Below the pieces are notes generated by a model. It was not told the origin of the DNA. It searched no databases and was given only the letters and a program-made list of their open reading frames with translations. A program made the position numbers and the translations under genes. Below, one piece after another: positions 7,917-19,209 of a stretch of 64,000 bases of DNA. The stretch is from Streptomyces malaysiense (GTDB lineage: Bacteria; Actinomycetota; Actinomycetes; Streptomycetales; Streptomycetaceae), in NCBI RefSeq assembly GCF_000980885.2, contig NZ_LBDA02000020.1, forward strand, positions 34,793 to 98,792. Direction: 5' to 3'. The number at the start of each line of letters is the position of its first letter. The stretch's first letter is position 1.

Positions 7917-8639
7917 TCACACCGTCTCGGGGGTCAGCTCCCGCAGCGGCCACAGCCCGTCCACCACCGCCGCCGCGTCCCCCTTGCGGCGCAGGAATGC
8001 CTGGAAGTCGGCCGCCCATTCCGCGTACCACTCGATCTGGCGGCGGTGCAGTTCGGCCGGGCCGAGCGCGGCGATCTTGGGATGCCGGACGGCTATCGCG
8101 GTGGCCAGGCGGGCCGCGGCGAGAGCGTCGGCGGACGCGTTGTGCGCCGCGTCCAGGACGACGCCGTACTCGGCGCAGACCGCTTCCAGGTTCCGCTTGC
8201 CGCGGCGGTAGCGGTCCGCCCGGCGGTCGATGGTGTACGGGTCGATCACCGGCGCGGGCGCGGTCCCGCCGAGGCGCTCGGCGAGGGACGGCAGCCGGTG
8301 GCGGCGCAGTTCGGCGGAGAGCAGGGTGAGGTCGAACGCCGCGTTGTAGGCGACGACCGGGACGCCCGCTCTCCAGTACGACACCAGGGCCTCGGCGATG
8401 GCGTCGGCCACCCGGTCGGCGGGCTCGCCCTCGGTGACCGCCCGCTCGTTGCTGATCCCGTGCACGGCGACCGCGTCGGCCGGGATCTCGACGCCCGGAT
8501 CGGCCAGCCACTCCCGGTGGCCCAGCGGCTCACCGGACCTGACCTCGATCACCGCGCCGGTGACGATGCGTGCCTCGCGCGGCTCCGTGCCGGTCGTCTC
8601 CAGGTCGAAGCCGACCAGCAGCTCCTGGTGCCACCCCAT
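7917..8639 (-). CDS. 3'-5' exonuclease, DnaQ/DEDDh superfamily
   Basis: 240 residues from ATG at 8639, with GGGGGA ahead of it. Exo I is FDLETTGTEP (Asp and Glu metal ligands), Exo II contains AYNAAFDL with the third acid, and Exo III is HNASADALAA, giving the His and Asp of the DEDDh class. The protein is a stand-alone exonuclease domain similar to the DNA polymerase III epsilon subunit but without the polymerase-binding tail, so roles in repair or RNA trimming are possible. It is preceded by the SAV2148-type gene on the same strand 110 bases upstream. Confidence 0.88.
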   Translation of the reverse strand: MGWHQELLVGFDLETTGTEPREARIVTGAVIEVRSGEPLGHREWLADPGVEIPADAVAVHGISNERAVTEGEPADRVADAIAEALVSYWRAGVPVVAYNAAFDLTLLSAELRRHRLPSLAERLGGTAPAPVIDPYTIDRRADRYRRGKRNLEAVCAEYGVVLDAAHNASADALAAARLATAIAVRHPKIAALGPAELHRRQIEWYAEWAADFQAFLRRKGDAAAVVDGLWPLRELTPETV

Positions 8640-8749
8640 GGGCGGTCCCCCTTCTCGATGGTGCGTTCCCCCAGTGGTCTCCACCCTCGCACGGGGCACT
8701 GACAATCAGAGGACCGCGTTCCGCTCTCCGGTGAGACCCGAGGGACAGA

Positions 8750-9988
8750 TCAGGACACGGAGCGCGAATCAGTCCATGCCAGCTCGAATTCCTCACGGTA
8801 CGTCGGGAACAGCCCGGCTTCACCCGTGTCGTCCGACTTGACCAGGCGGCTGCCGTTGCGCAGCACCAGGACCGGCGACTCCATCCCCCGCGCCCCGCGC
8901 AGATAGGACTGCACCACGGCGACGCCGTCGGTGCCGTCGCCGTCCACCAGGTAGGCGGTGAAGCGGGGCGTCTCGTCGTACACCTGGATCTGGAAGGCGT
9001 CCGGGTCGCGCAGCCGGGACCGCACCCGGCGCATGTGCAGGATGTTCATCTCGACGGAGCGGCTCAGTTCGCCCCGTTTCATCCCGAGTTCGCGCTCGCG
9101 GCGCTTGACCGAGCTGGAGGCGGGGTTGAGGAAGAGCAGCCGGACCCGGCAGCCGGACTCGGCGAGCCGGACCAGGCGCCGGCCGGAGAAGTTCTGCACC
9201 AGCAGATTGAGGCCGATGCCGATGGCGTCCAGGCGCCGGGCACCGCCGAAGATGTCCTCGGCCGGGAACTGGCGCATCAGCCGCACCCGGTCGGAGTGGA
9301 CGGCGACCACGTCGGCGTACCGGTCGCCGACCAGGTCCTCGACCGCGTCGACGGGCAGCCGGCGCGCGGAGGGCACGTCACCGCCCGCGCCGAGCGTCTC
9401 CAGGAGCCGGGCGGAGGCGCGCTCCGCCTGGCCGAGCACCGCCTCGGACAGGGCACGGTTGCGGGAGACGACGTTGCGGGTCACCTCCAGCTCGTCCAGG
9501 GCTAGTTCGAGGTCCCGGCGCTCGTCGAAGTACGGTTCGAAGCAGGGCCAGTGCTGCACCATCAGCTCGCGCAGCTGGGGCAGCGTCAGGAAGCTCAGCA
9601 CGTTGTCGTCGGCCGGGTCGAGCAAGTAGCCCTTGCGGCGGCTGACCTCGCGCACGGCGACCGCGCGCTGCACCCACTCCTGGCCGGCCGGTCCGGCGGC
9701 GGCGACCACCCACTCGTCGCCGTGCACGGGCTCGTACACCGGCCGCAGGACGGCGGCGACGACCGAGCGCAGCCGCTGTTCCACGAGGTTCAGCCAGATG
9801 TAGGCCCGGCCGGCCCGCTGGGCGCGGGTGCGCACCTCGTGCCAGGCGTCCGCGCCCCAGTCCAGCTCCGGCCCGATGGATCCCGCGTCCATCGGCCGCG
9901 CCAGGGACACCGCGCCGGGCGGGACGTCCGCGGAGTCTCCCTCGTGACCCTCGCCACCAGGGGGCAGCTCCAGCCCTCCCGAGCCCAC
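8750..9988 (-). CDS. SAV2148 family HEPN-domain protein
   Basis: 412 residues from the GTG at 9988; the extreme N-terminus (GSGGLELPPG) is what I recall for actinomycete members, which supports this start. The protein is nearly colinear with the family named after S. avermitilis SAV2148: an acidic N-terminus, a helical HEPN-like region (RAYIWLNLVEQRLR to about residue 170) and a C-terminal alpha/beta part. The function is not established. HEPN domains are often RNases, but I do not see the R-x4-6-H catalytic motif clearly. It is divergent from glgX across 280 bases. Confidence 0.8.
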   Translation of the reverse strand: MGSGGLELPPGGEGHEGDSADVPPGAVSLARPMDAGSIGPELDWGADAWHEVRTRAQRAGRAYIWLNLVEQRLRSVVAAVLRPVYEPVHGDEWVVAAAGPAGQEWVQRAVAVREVSRRKGYLLDPADDNVLSFLTLPQLRELMVQHWPCFEPYFDERRDLELALDELEVTRNVVSRNRALSEAVLGQAERASARLLETLGAGGDVPSARRLPVDAVEDLVGDRYADVVAVHSDRVRLMRQFPAEDIFGGARRLDAIGIGLNLLVQNFSGRRLVRLAESGCRVRLLFLNPASSSVKRRERELGMKRGELSRSVEMNILHMRRVRSRLRDPDAFQIQVYDETPRFTAYLVDGDGTDGVAVVQSYLRGARGMESPVLVLRNGSRLVKSDDTGEAGLFPTYREEFELAWTDSRSVS

Positions 9989-10268
9989 CCGTGCACCGCC
10001 TTCCGCCCCCGGGCCTTTCCCGTCTCAACGATCAAGGAAGGGTACTCCGGGAGCGCCGCGCGGTGCAGCCGGATGGACAGGTCGGTTCCCCGCCTGCTTT
10101 GCTCAACTGCTCTGCTTTCGCAGTCCGTTCCCCACCGGACGTACACGGGGAGTGAGCGGTTTCATAGCCGGGGGTACCCGGCCGGGCCCGTTCCCGCTTT
10201 CGGGGAGACTTCGTGCCGTCTCGCGGACCGGCCCCCGGGCGGCCCGCCCACCTGGGAGAGTCGTTGCC

Positions 10269-12377
<2,109 letters not shown>

Positions 12378-12475
12378 GAGGACATAGGCCATGTGGGTGA
12401 GCGCGAATCGGCCGCCTCGCCCACCGGCCCCGTCCGGGTGACACGAAACGCGGCGGGGCGGGTACGTAGGTCCCC

Positions 12476-14845
12476 ATGACCTCTGCGCGACCCGGACCGG
12501 GGATGCCCACGGCCACCTACCGGCTCCAGCTCCAGCCCGCCTTCCCGTTCTCGGCCGCCGCGGCGGCCGTCCCGTACCTGGCCTCGCTCGGCGTCTCCCA
12601 TCTGCACCTGTCCCCCGTCCTGGAGGCCGTCCCGGGTTCCACGCACGGCTACGACGTGGTGGACCACGGCCGCGTCCGCGCGGAACTCGGCGGCGAGGAG
12701 GGGCTGCGCGCGCTGTCCCGGACCGCCCGGGAGCACGGCCTCGGCCTGGTCCTGGACATCGTGCCGAACCACATGGCGATGGCGCCCGGCCACAACCGCG
12801 CCCTGTGGGAGGTGCTGCGCGAGGGGCCGGGATCGCCGTACGCCCGCTGGTTCGACATCGACTGGGACGCCGGGGGCGGGCGGGTGCTGCTGCCCGTCCT
12901 CGGCGGCCCGCTCGGCACCGAGCTGGAACACCTGAGGGCCGACGGCGACACGCTGCGCCTGCGGGACCAGGTCTTCCCGCTGCGCGCCGGCACCGAGCGG
13001 CTGCCGCTGCCCGAGCTGCTGGACGCCCAGTGGTACCGCCCGGTCTGGTGGCGGCTCGCCCGGACCGAGCTGAACTACCGGCGGTTCTTCAGCATCTCGG
13101 AGCTGATCGGGGTGCGGGTGGAGGACTCCGAGGTGTTCGACGCCACCCACGCCAAGATCCTCCAGCTGCTGGACGAGGGCGTGGCCGACGGGCTGCGCGT
13201 CGATCATCCCGACGGGCTCGCCGACCCCGACGGCTACCTGGCCCGGTTGCACGAGGCGAGCGGCGGCCGCTGGACGGTGATCGAGAAGATCCTCGCCGAC
13301 GACGAGCACCTGCCCCCTTCCTGGCCGGTCGCGGGCACCACCGGCTACGACGCCCTGCGCCGGGTCGACGGCCTGTTCACGGACCCGGACGGGGCGGTCG
13401 AACTCCTCACGGAGTACCGCGGGTTCGCGGCCCCGCAGCAGGACCGCGGCGGCGCCTGGGACGCCACGGTCCGCCGCGCCGCCTACAAGGTGCTCACGCA
13501 CGAGCTGGCCACCGAGACGGAGCGGCTCACCCGGGTCGCGGCACGGCTGTGCGCCGGCTCTCCGGACCTCGCGCTGCGCGACCGGGCCCCCTGGGCCCTG
13601 CGCACCGCCCTGGAGGAACTCCTGGTCCGGATGCGGGTCTACCGGCCGTACGCCTCCGGGGACGCGGCCGCCGTCATCACCGAGGAGGCCGCCGAGGAGG
13701 CCCGGCTCGCCTTCGCGGTCCCCGAGGAGGCCGCGGCCGTCGACCTCGTGCGCGGGCTGCTCGTCGAGGCGCCCGGCGATCCGGCCGCGCCGGACCACGC
13801 CGACCGGCTCGAACTGCGCACCCGGTTCGCGCAGACCGCCTCCGCGCTGCGGGCCAAGTCGGTCGAGGACACGGCGTACTACCGCTACGTGCCGCTGCTG
13901 TCGGCGACCGAGGTGGGCGGCGACCCGGGCCGGCCGGGGATCTCCCCGCGCGAGTTCCACGCGTACTGCGCCCGCGTCCAGCACGAGCGGCCGCGCACCG
14001 GTACGGCCGTCACCACGCACGACACCAAGCGCAGCGCCGACGTCCGCGCGGCCCTCGCCGTCCTCACCGAATGCCCCGGCCGCTGGGCGGAGCTGGTGAC
14101 CGAGGTGACCCGGTCCGACGAGGGCTCCCCGGACCGGCAACTGGCCTGGGCGGCCTGGCAGACGGTGTTCGGCCTGGGCGTGGCCGACGAGGAGCGGGTG
14201 GGGCGGTACCTGCTGAAGCATGTGCGCGAGGCCGGCATGTACACCAGCTGGACCGAGCGGGAGGCGCCGTACGAGGAGGCGGTGGCGGCCTTCGTCGCGG
14301 CCGGACCCTGCGGCCCGCCCGGCGAACGCGTGACCGCCTTCCGCAAGTCGCTGGAGCCGCACATCCGGGCCAACGTCCTCGGCACGGCCCTCGCGCACCT
14401 GACGATGCCGGGCGTCCCGGACGTGTACCAGGGCGCCGAGGGCGAGTTCCGCGCCCTGGTGGACCCGGACAACCGCCGCCCGGCGTCCCTGCCGCCCGGG
14501 AACCCGGGCGAGAAGGCCGCGCTGACGCGCGCGGCGCTGCGGCTGCGCGCCCGCAGGCCCGACGCCTTCGGTGCGTCCGCCTCGTACGACCCGCTGTCCG
14601 CCGAGGGCCCGGCGGCGGAGCACTGCACCGCCTTCACGCGCTCCGGGGAGGTGGTCACGGCGGTGACCAGGCTCTCGCTGCGGCTCGCGGAGTCGGGCGG
14701 CTGGCGGGACACGAGCCTGCCGCTGCCACCCGGCCGCTGGACCGATGTGCTTTCACCGGCGCGGGAGTTCACCGGCCGGGTACGCCTCGCGGACCTGTTC
14801 GGAGCGCGGCCGGTGGCGCTGCTGGAGCGGATCACCCAGGAGTGA
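12476..14845 (+). CDS. treY: Malto-oligosyltrehalose synthase (TreY)
   Basis: 789 residues, ATG at 12476. The N-terminus PTATYRLQLQP and the YDVVDHGRVRAELGGEEG segment are TreY signatures. The GH13 catalytic set is present: DGLRVDHPDGLADP (nucleophile Asp near residue 242), VIEKIL (Glu near 269) and THDTKRSADVRA (third Asp). The enzyme turns the reducing end of a malto-oligosaccharide into an alpha,alpha-1,1 linkage, the substrate of TreZ. The 3' end overlaps the convergent lysR-type gene by 14 bases, so transcripts collide here. Confidence 0.95.
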   Translation: MTSARPGPGMPTATYRLQLQPAFPFSAAAAAVPYLASLGVSHLHLSPVLEAVPGSTHGYDVVDHGRVRAELGGEEGLRALSRTAREHGLGLVLDIVPNHMAMAPGHNRALWEVLREGPGSPYARWFDIDWDAGGGRVLLPVLGGPLGTELEHLRADGDTLRLRDQVFPLRAGTERLPLPELLDAQWYRPVWWRLARTELNYRRFFSISELIGVRVEDSEVFDATHAKILQLLDEGVADGLRVDHPDGLADPDGYLARLHEASGGRWTVIEKILADDEHLPPSWPVAGTTGYDALRRVDGLFTDPDGAVELLTEYRGFAAPQQDRGGAWDATVRRAAYKVLTHELATETERLTRVAARLCAGSPDLALRDRAPWALRTALEELLVRMRVYRPYASGDAAAVITEEAAEEARLAFAVPEEAAAVDLVRGLLVEAPGDPAAPDHADRLELRTRFAQTASALRAKSVEDTAYYRYVPLLSATEVGGDPGRPGISPREFHAYCARVQHERPRTGTAVTTHDTKRSADVRAALAVLTECPGRWAELVTEVTRSDEGSPDRQLAWAAWQTVFGLGVADEERVGRYLLKHVREAGMYTSWTEREAPYEEAVAAFVAAGPCGPPGERVTAFRKSLEPHIRANVLGTALAHLTMPGVPDVYQGAEGEFRALVDPDNRRPASLPPGNPGEKAALTRAALRLRARRPDAFGASASYDPLSAEGPAAEHCTAFTRSGEVVTAVTRLSLRLAESGGWRDTSLPLPPGRWTDVLSPAREFTGRVRLADLFGARPVALLERITQE

Positions 14846-15761
14846 GGGGCAGCCGGTCGGGCCGCCCCGGAAGGCCGCTCACGGCGGGCCAGCGGGCGCG
14901 CAGCAGCTCCACGAGGGCCGCGGCGGCCGCCGTGGGCGCCGTGCGGGCGTAGACGGCCAACGGGCGCCGCCAGGACGGCTCGGGGGTCAGGAGCACACAC
15001 TCCTCACCCACGGCGCCGCGCACGATGTGGGCGGGCGCGGCGCACACGCCGACCCCGGCGGCGGCCATCCGCACGGCCGTCGAGGACTGCTCGGTCCACA
15101 CGGCGGTCCGGGGCGCGAACCCGGCCCGCCCGCAGGCCCAGTCGAGGAACCGGACGCCGTGCACGACGGGCTCCATGGCACAGCGGACCCAGGCACGGTC
15201 GGCCAGCCCGGACAACGTCACCGCCGAACGCCCGGCGAGCCGCTCGTCGAACGGCACCACCAGGACGATCTCCTCCGCGCCGATCGGTACGACGGCGCCG
15301 ATCGGCTCGGCGGGCTCGGGCCCGACGGCGAGGTCGGCGGTGCCGCGCCGCACGGCGTCCTCCAGGGCCTCGGCGGTGGCGTACTCGTGCAGCCGCAGCA
15401 GGACCCCCGGGTGGGCGGCGCGCCAGCGGGCGAAGACGTCGGGCAGGGCGCCGACGGCGATGGAGTGCAGTGCGGCGACGTGCAGTTCGCCGCCCTCGGC
15501 CCCGGCGGCGGCACGGGCCGCGCGGCGCGCCCGCGCGGCGCTGCGCACGGCGAGTTCGGCGTGCGGCAGGTAGGCGCGGCCCATCGGCGTGAGCCGGGCG
15601 CCCCGGGGCAGCCGCTCCAGCAGGGCCCCGCCGACCTCCTTCTCCAGTGCCTTGATCTGGTGCGAGAGCGCGGACTGCGTGACATGCAGGGTGTCGGCCG
15701 CGCGCGTGAAGGACGCCTCCTGGACGACCGTCACGAAGTACTCCATCTGCCGCAGGCTCAA
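14832..15761 (-). CDS. LysR-family transcriptional regulator (TTG start)
   Basis: 309 residues if started at the TTG at 15759-15761. GGGAGG (15770-15775) lies 8 bases before this TTG, and the protein then begins SLRQMEYFVTVV, the normal LysR N-terminus; longer in-frame starts would add a proline- and cysteine-containing tail unlike the family. The winged HTH spans about residues 3-60 (FTRAADTLHVTQSALSHQI) and the effector-binding domain follows. It is divergent from the dihydrolipoyl dehydrogenase gene with an 88-base spacer, the usual layout of a LysR regulator and its target, so it probably controls that gene and itself. Confidence 0.85.
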   Translation of the reverse strand: MSLRQMEYFVTVVQEASFTRAADTLHVTQSALSHQIKALEKEVGGALLERLPRGARLTPMGRAYLPHAELAVRSAARARRAARAAAGAEGGELHVAALHSIAVGALPDVFARWRAAHPGVLLRLHEYATAEALEDAVRRGTADLAVGPEPAEPIGAVVPIGAEEIVLVVPFDERLAGRSAVTLSGLADRAWVRCAMEPVVHGVRFLDWACGRAGFAPRTAVWTEQSSTAVRMAAAGVGVCAAPAHIVRGAVGEECVLLTPEPSWRRPLAVYARTAPTAAAAALVELLRARWPAVSGLPGRPDRLPLTPG

Positions 15762-15774
15762 CTTCGTGTCCTCC

Positions 15775-15822
15775 CATGAGCATTGCGTATGGATTCCACA
15801 AGAACATTGCCTTGGACTCATG
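15775..15822. promoter_or_regulatory. Dyad and direct repeats in the lysR/lpd divergent spacer
   Basis: CATGAG (15775-15780) and CTCATG (15817-15822) form a long-range dyad, and CATTGC occurs twice between them (15781-15786 and 15805-15810). This AT-richer 48-base segment covers most of the 88-base spacer and is a plausible LysR-type recognition and activation site. Confidence 0.4.
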
Positions 15823-15849
15823 GCAAGGGGTGGCCGCAGGCTGATGGGC

Positions 15850-17334
15850 ATGAGCACGGACACAGCGGACGGCACGGACAGGGTGGACGGCACGGACACC
15901 GCGGATGTCGTCGTGATCGGGGGCGGTACGGGCGGCTACGCCACCGCGCTGCGCGCCGCCGCCCTCGGTCTCGGCGTCGTCCTCGTGGAACGCGACAAGC
16001 TGGGCGGCACCTGCCTGCACCGCGGCTGCGTCCCGAGCAAGGCGATGCTGCACGCCGCCGAACTGGTCGACGGCATCACCGAGGCACGGGAGCGGTGGGG
16101 GGTGCGGGCCACGCTGGACTCCGTCGACTGGCCGGCGCTGGTCGCCACCCGGGACGACATCGTGTCGCGCAACCACAGTGGGCTGCGGGCGCACCTGGCG
16201 GAGGCGGGGGTACGGGTGCGGCCGGGCAGCGCGCGGTTGACGGGGGCGCGGACGGTGCTGGTGGAGGCCGGACGGGAAGAGGGCTCGCGAGCCGGGAGCG
16301 CGCCCAGCGTGCACCACCTCACCGCGCGCCGTGGCATTGTCCTCGCCACCGGTTCACGCCCCCGCGCGCTCCCCGGGCTCGTGCCGGACGGGCGGCGGGT
16401 GGTGACGAGCGACGACGCGCTGTTCGCGCCGGGGCTGCCGGACTCGGTCCTGGTCCTCGGCGGGGGCGCCATCGGCGTGGAGTACGCCTCCCTGCACCGC
16501 TCCCTGGGTGCGGAGGTCACCCTGGTGGAGGCGGCCGAGCGGCTGGTGCCCCTGGAGGACCCTGACGTCAGCCGGCACCTCACCCGGGGGCTGCGGGGGC
16601 GGGGCATCGACGTCCGGACGGGGGCACGGCTGCTGGACGCGCGGGTGCTGGACGACGGTGTACGCGCCCGGGTGCGCGTGGCGAGCGGCGAGACCCGGAC
16701 GCTGACGGTTCGGCGGCTCCTGGTGGCGGTCGGCCGGGTTCCGGTGACCGAGGGCCTGGACCTCGCCGCGGCCGGGCTCGCGGCGGACGCGCGCGGGTTC
16801 GTCGTACCGGCCGACTGGGACCGGCTGGAGACCGCCGTGCCGGGGATTCATGTCGTCGGGGATCTGCTGCCGCCGCCGTCGCCCGGTCTTGCGCACGCCT
16901 CCTTCGCCGAAGGGCTGGTCGTCGCCGAGACGCTCGCGGGGCTGCGGCCCGCGCCGGTCGACTACGCGGCCGTACCCCGGGTGACGTACTCCTCGCCGCA
17001 GACCGCCGCCGTCGGGCTCACGGCGGACGAGGCGCGGGCGAGGGGGCACGAGGTGACCGTGCGCGGCATGCCGCTGACCGCCCTCGCGAAGGGGATGGTG
17101 CACGGCCGGGGCGGGATGGCGAAGGTGGTCGCCGAGGCCGGTGGCGGGCGGGTGCTGGGGGTGCATCTGGTCGGGCCGCAGGTCTCGGAGCTGATCGCCG
17201 AGGCCCAGCTGATCGTCGGCTGGGACGCCGAACCGGCCGACGTGGCCCGGCACGTGCACCCGCATCCCACGCTCTCGGAGGCGGTGGGCGAGGTGTTCCT
17301 GGCGCTCGCGGGACGGGGGCTGCACCAGCGGTGA
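15850..17334 (+). CDS. lpdA: Dihydrolipoyl dehydrogenase (E3) family flavoprotein
   Basis: 494 residues from ATG 15850; an ATG at 15844 is equally in frame. After a short Asp/Thr-rich leader, the FAD motif GGGTGGYATA is followed by the redox-active GGTCLHRGCVPSK (Cys near residues 54 and 59), an NAD-binding GGGAIGVEYA and the C-terminal HVHPHPTLSE that supplies the catalytic His-Glu pair. E3 reoxidises protein-bound dihydrolipoamide with NAD+. No E1 or E2 gene is nearby, and the leader has no lipoyl domain, so it may serve complexes encoded elsewhere. A divergent LysR regulator suggests conditional expression. Confidence 0.9.
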   Translation: MSTDTADGTDRVDGTDTADVVVIGGGTGGYATALRAAALGLGVVLVERDKLGGTCLHRGCVPSKAMLHAAELVDGITEARERWGVRATLDSVDWPALVATRDDIVSRNHSGLRAHLAEAGVRVRPGSARLTGARTVLVEAGREEGSRAGSAPSVHHLTARRGIVLATGSRPRALPGLVPDGRRVVTSDDALFAPGLPDSVLVLGGGAIGVEYASLHRSLGAEVTLVEAAERLVPLEDPDVSRHLTRGLRGRGIDVRTGARLLDARVLDDGVRARVRVASGETRTLTVRRLLVAVGRVPVTEGLDLAAAGLAADARGFVVPADWDRLETAVPGIHVVGDLLPPPSPGLAHASFAEGLVVAETLAGLRPAPVDYAAVPRVTYSSPQTAAVGLTADEARARGHEVTVRGMPLTALAKGMVHGRGGMAKVVAEAGGGRVLGVHLVGPQVSELIAEAQLIVGWDAEPADVARHVHPHPTLSEAVGEVFLALAGRGLHQR

Positions 17335-17458
17335 GCACCGCGAACGCGGTGGCACCGGCTCCGGTTGGCACATGCCGCGCGGGCATCCGGCCGGACGCTT
17401 GACAGCCACCGCGCACCGTGCGGGACTGGGAGGGCGAAGCAGGGCGGACGAATCGGGG

Positions 17459-18712
17459 GTGAGTCTCCTGCCGGAGCTGCGCTATCCCAGCGTTCCCGAA
17501 CTGGTCGCCTGTGCGCAGGCCTTGGCCGCTTCGGAACCGCGGCTGTGCGCGCTGCGGCAGGTGGGCCGCTCGCGCGCGGGACGTCCGCTGCACCTGCTGT
17601 CGGTGGGGCACGCGCGGCGGTCGGTGCTGGTGGTGGCGGGCGCCCACGCCAACGAGCCGGCCGGCGGCTCGACCTTGCGGGCGCTGGCCCGACGGGTGCT
17701 CGCGGAGCGCGAGTTGCGCGCGGGCACCTCCTGGCACTTCCTGTTGTGCGCGGACCCGGACGGCGCCGCCCTCCATGTCACCCCGGCGCCGCGCAGCCTG
17801 CTCGACTACCACCTCGGCTTCTACCGGCCCACGGGCGCCGAGCAGCCCGAGTGGTCGCCGTCCGTGCTGCCGCCGGACCGGCTGCCGCCCGAGACCCGGG
17901 CCCTGACCGGGGTGATCGACGAGCTGCGCCCCTACCTCCAGGTGACCCTGCACGGCACCGATCTGGGCGGCAGCTGGGTGCAGCTGACCCGGGACCTGCC
18001 GGGGCTCGCGGAGCCGTTCGCCAAGTCCGCGGCCCAGTTGCACATCCCGGTGGAGACGGGCGCCTCGGACGCCGCGGGCTGGCCGGCGTCCGGGCCCGGG
18101 GTGCATGTGATGCCGGGGCCGGAGACGGGCGTCGCCTACCCGAGCATGCCGGACGACGCCCGGCACAGCACCTGGTACCGCACGCACCGCTACGGGGGCC
18201 TGACCGCCGTGGTGGAGGTGCCGATGTGGGCCAGCGACCTGGTGGACGACCCGGCCCCGCACCCGGCACCGGCCGCGGCGATACGGCGGCTGGCCCGGCG
18301 GCTGCTGCGCGACTCGCTGGAGGTGGAGCGGGTGCTCGCGGAGGCGCTGCCCCGGCTCGACGGCGCCGGGGGGCCGCTGCTGCGGGCCGCGCGCTGGGCG
18401 CTGGAACTGATCCCGGGCCTGGCCGAGGACTGGACCCACACCGCGCCGGCCGGCACCACGATGGCGTACGTCGGCAGCGTGGACGCGTTCGGGCGGCGGC
18501 TGCCGCTGCGGGCCGCCGCGATGCTGCTGCGGGTGCTGCGGGAGAGCGACGACCGGGCGGCGCCGGGCCTCGAACGGCTCGTCGCCGGCTGGTCCGACGC
18601 CTTCGCCCAGCGCTTCCGGGCCCGCTGGGTGCCCCTGGACCACCAGGTGGAGCACCAGTCGCGCACGGTACTGCTGGCGGCCCGGCAGGCCCGGGAGCCG
18701 GCGTGTCGATAG
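17459..18712 (+). CDS. M14 family zinc carboxypeptidase-like protein
   Basis: About 417 residues from GTG at 17459; an ATG upstream at 17372 would add a leader without obvious function. The zinc ligands are suggested by GAHANEPAGG (H-x2-E type, near residues 62-65) and LHGTDLGG (His near 164), with a candidate catalytic Glu in VVEVPMW. There is no signal peptide, so a cytoplasmic peptidase or amidase is more likely than a secreted digestive enzyme. It follows lpdA by 124 bases and is convergent with the SSI inhibitor gene (9-base gap). Substrate is unknown; the family also includes succinylglutamate desuccinylase-like enzymes. Confidence 0.75.
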   Translation: MSLLPELRYPSVPELVACAQALAASEPRLCALRQVGRSRAGRPLHLLSVGHARRSVLVVAGAHANEPAGGSTLRALARRVLAERELRAGTSWHFLLCADPDGAALHVTPAPRSLLDYHLGFYRPTGAEQPEWSPSVLPPDRLPPETRALTGVIDELRPYLQVTLHGTDLGGSWVQLTRDLPGLAEPFAKSAAQLHIPVETGASDAAGWPASGPGVHVMPGPETGVAYPSMPDDARHSTWYRTHRYGGLTAVVEVPMWASDLVDDPAPHPAPAAAIRRLARRLLRDSLEVERVLAEALPRLDGAGGPLLRAARWALELIPGLAEDWTHTAPAGTTMAYVGSVDAFGRRLPLRAAAMLLRVLRESDDRAAPGLERLVAGWSDAFAQRFRARWVPLDHQVEHQSRTVLLAARQAREPACR

Positions 18713-18721
18713 GGCCGCCGG

Positions 18722-19129
18722 TCAGTCGCCGAGGTCGAAGACGGAGCCCGTCCGCGCCCGCAGTTCGCAGGAATTGGTGTACGTCCGCCGGAAGTCGACC
18801 GCCCGGCCGTTCCAGCGGCCGCGCGCCGTGGCGGTGACCGGGGAGTAGATCCGCGGGCAGAACACCTTGCGGGCCGGGATGCGGTCGATGTCGCCGCGGG
18901 CCGCGGACAGTTCCGCGCACGCCTCGGCCGCGTACGGATGGCCGTGGGGCGGCAGGCAGCGCAGCAGGGCGCTGTGATCGCCGCCCGCCCGGTCGCCCGA
19001 CCGGGTGATCGTGAGGTGCAGCCGGTTGCCGTGCGAACGCGGTGCCGCCTGGGCGGGGCCCGCGGCGAGGAGACCGGTGGCGGCCAGGAGCACGCCGGCG
19101 GCCGCTGCCGCTCTGGTGAAGTACGTCAT
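18722..19129 (-). CDS. Subtilisin inhibitor-like (SSI) secreted protease inhibitor
   Basis: 135 residues with a Sec signal peptide (hydrophobic core to AAGPAQA, cleavage near residue 28). The mature protein follows the SSI pattern: LRCLPP, EACAEL, VFCPRIYSPVT and TNSCELR give the four Cys of the two conserved disulfides, and HPYAAEAC and GSVFDL match the family's helix and C-terminus. The reactive loop is CPRIYSPV, with Arg at the P1 position where S. albogriseolus SSI has Met, so the predicted preference is for trypsin-like proteases. It is secreted and probably restrains the strain's own or foreign extracellular proteases during development. Confidence 0.9.
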   Translation of the reverse strand: MTYFTRAAAAAGVLLAATGLLAAGPAQAAPRSHGNRLHLTITRSGDRAGGDHSALLRCLPPHGHPYAAEACAELSAARGDIDRIPARKVFCPRIYSPVTATARGRWNGRAVDFRRTYTNSCELRARTGSVFDLGD

Positions 19130-19209
19130 GCCCGTTGCATCGGCAGGACGTCCCCCGCTCCGCAGTGCGGGTCACCCGTTCGAACGACCGCGGCGCCGCG
19201 GCCGCGCGC

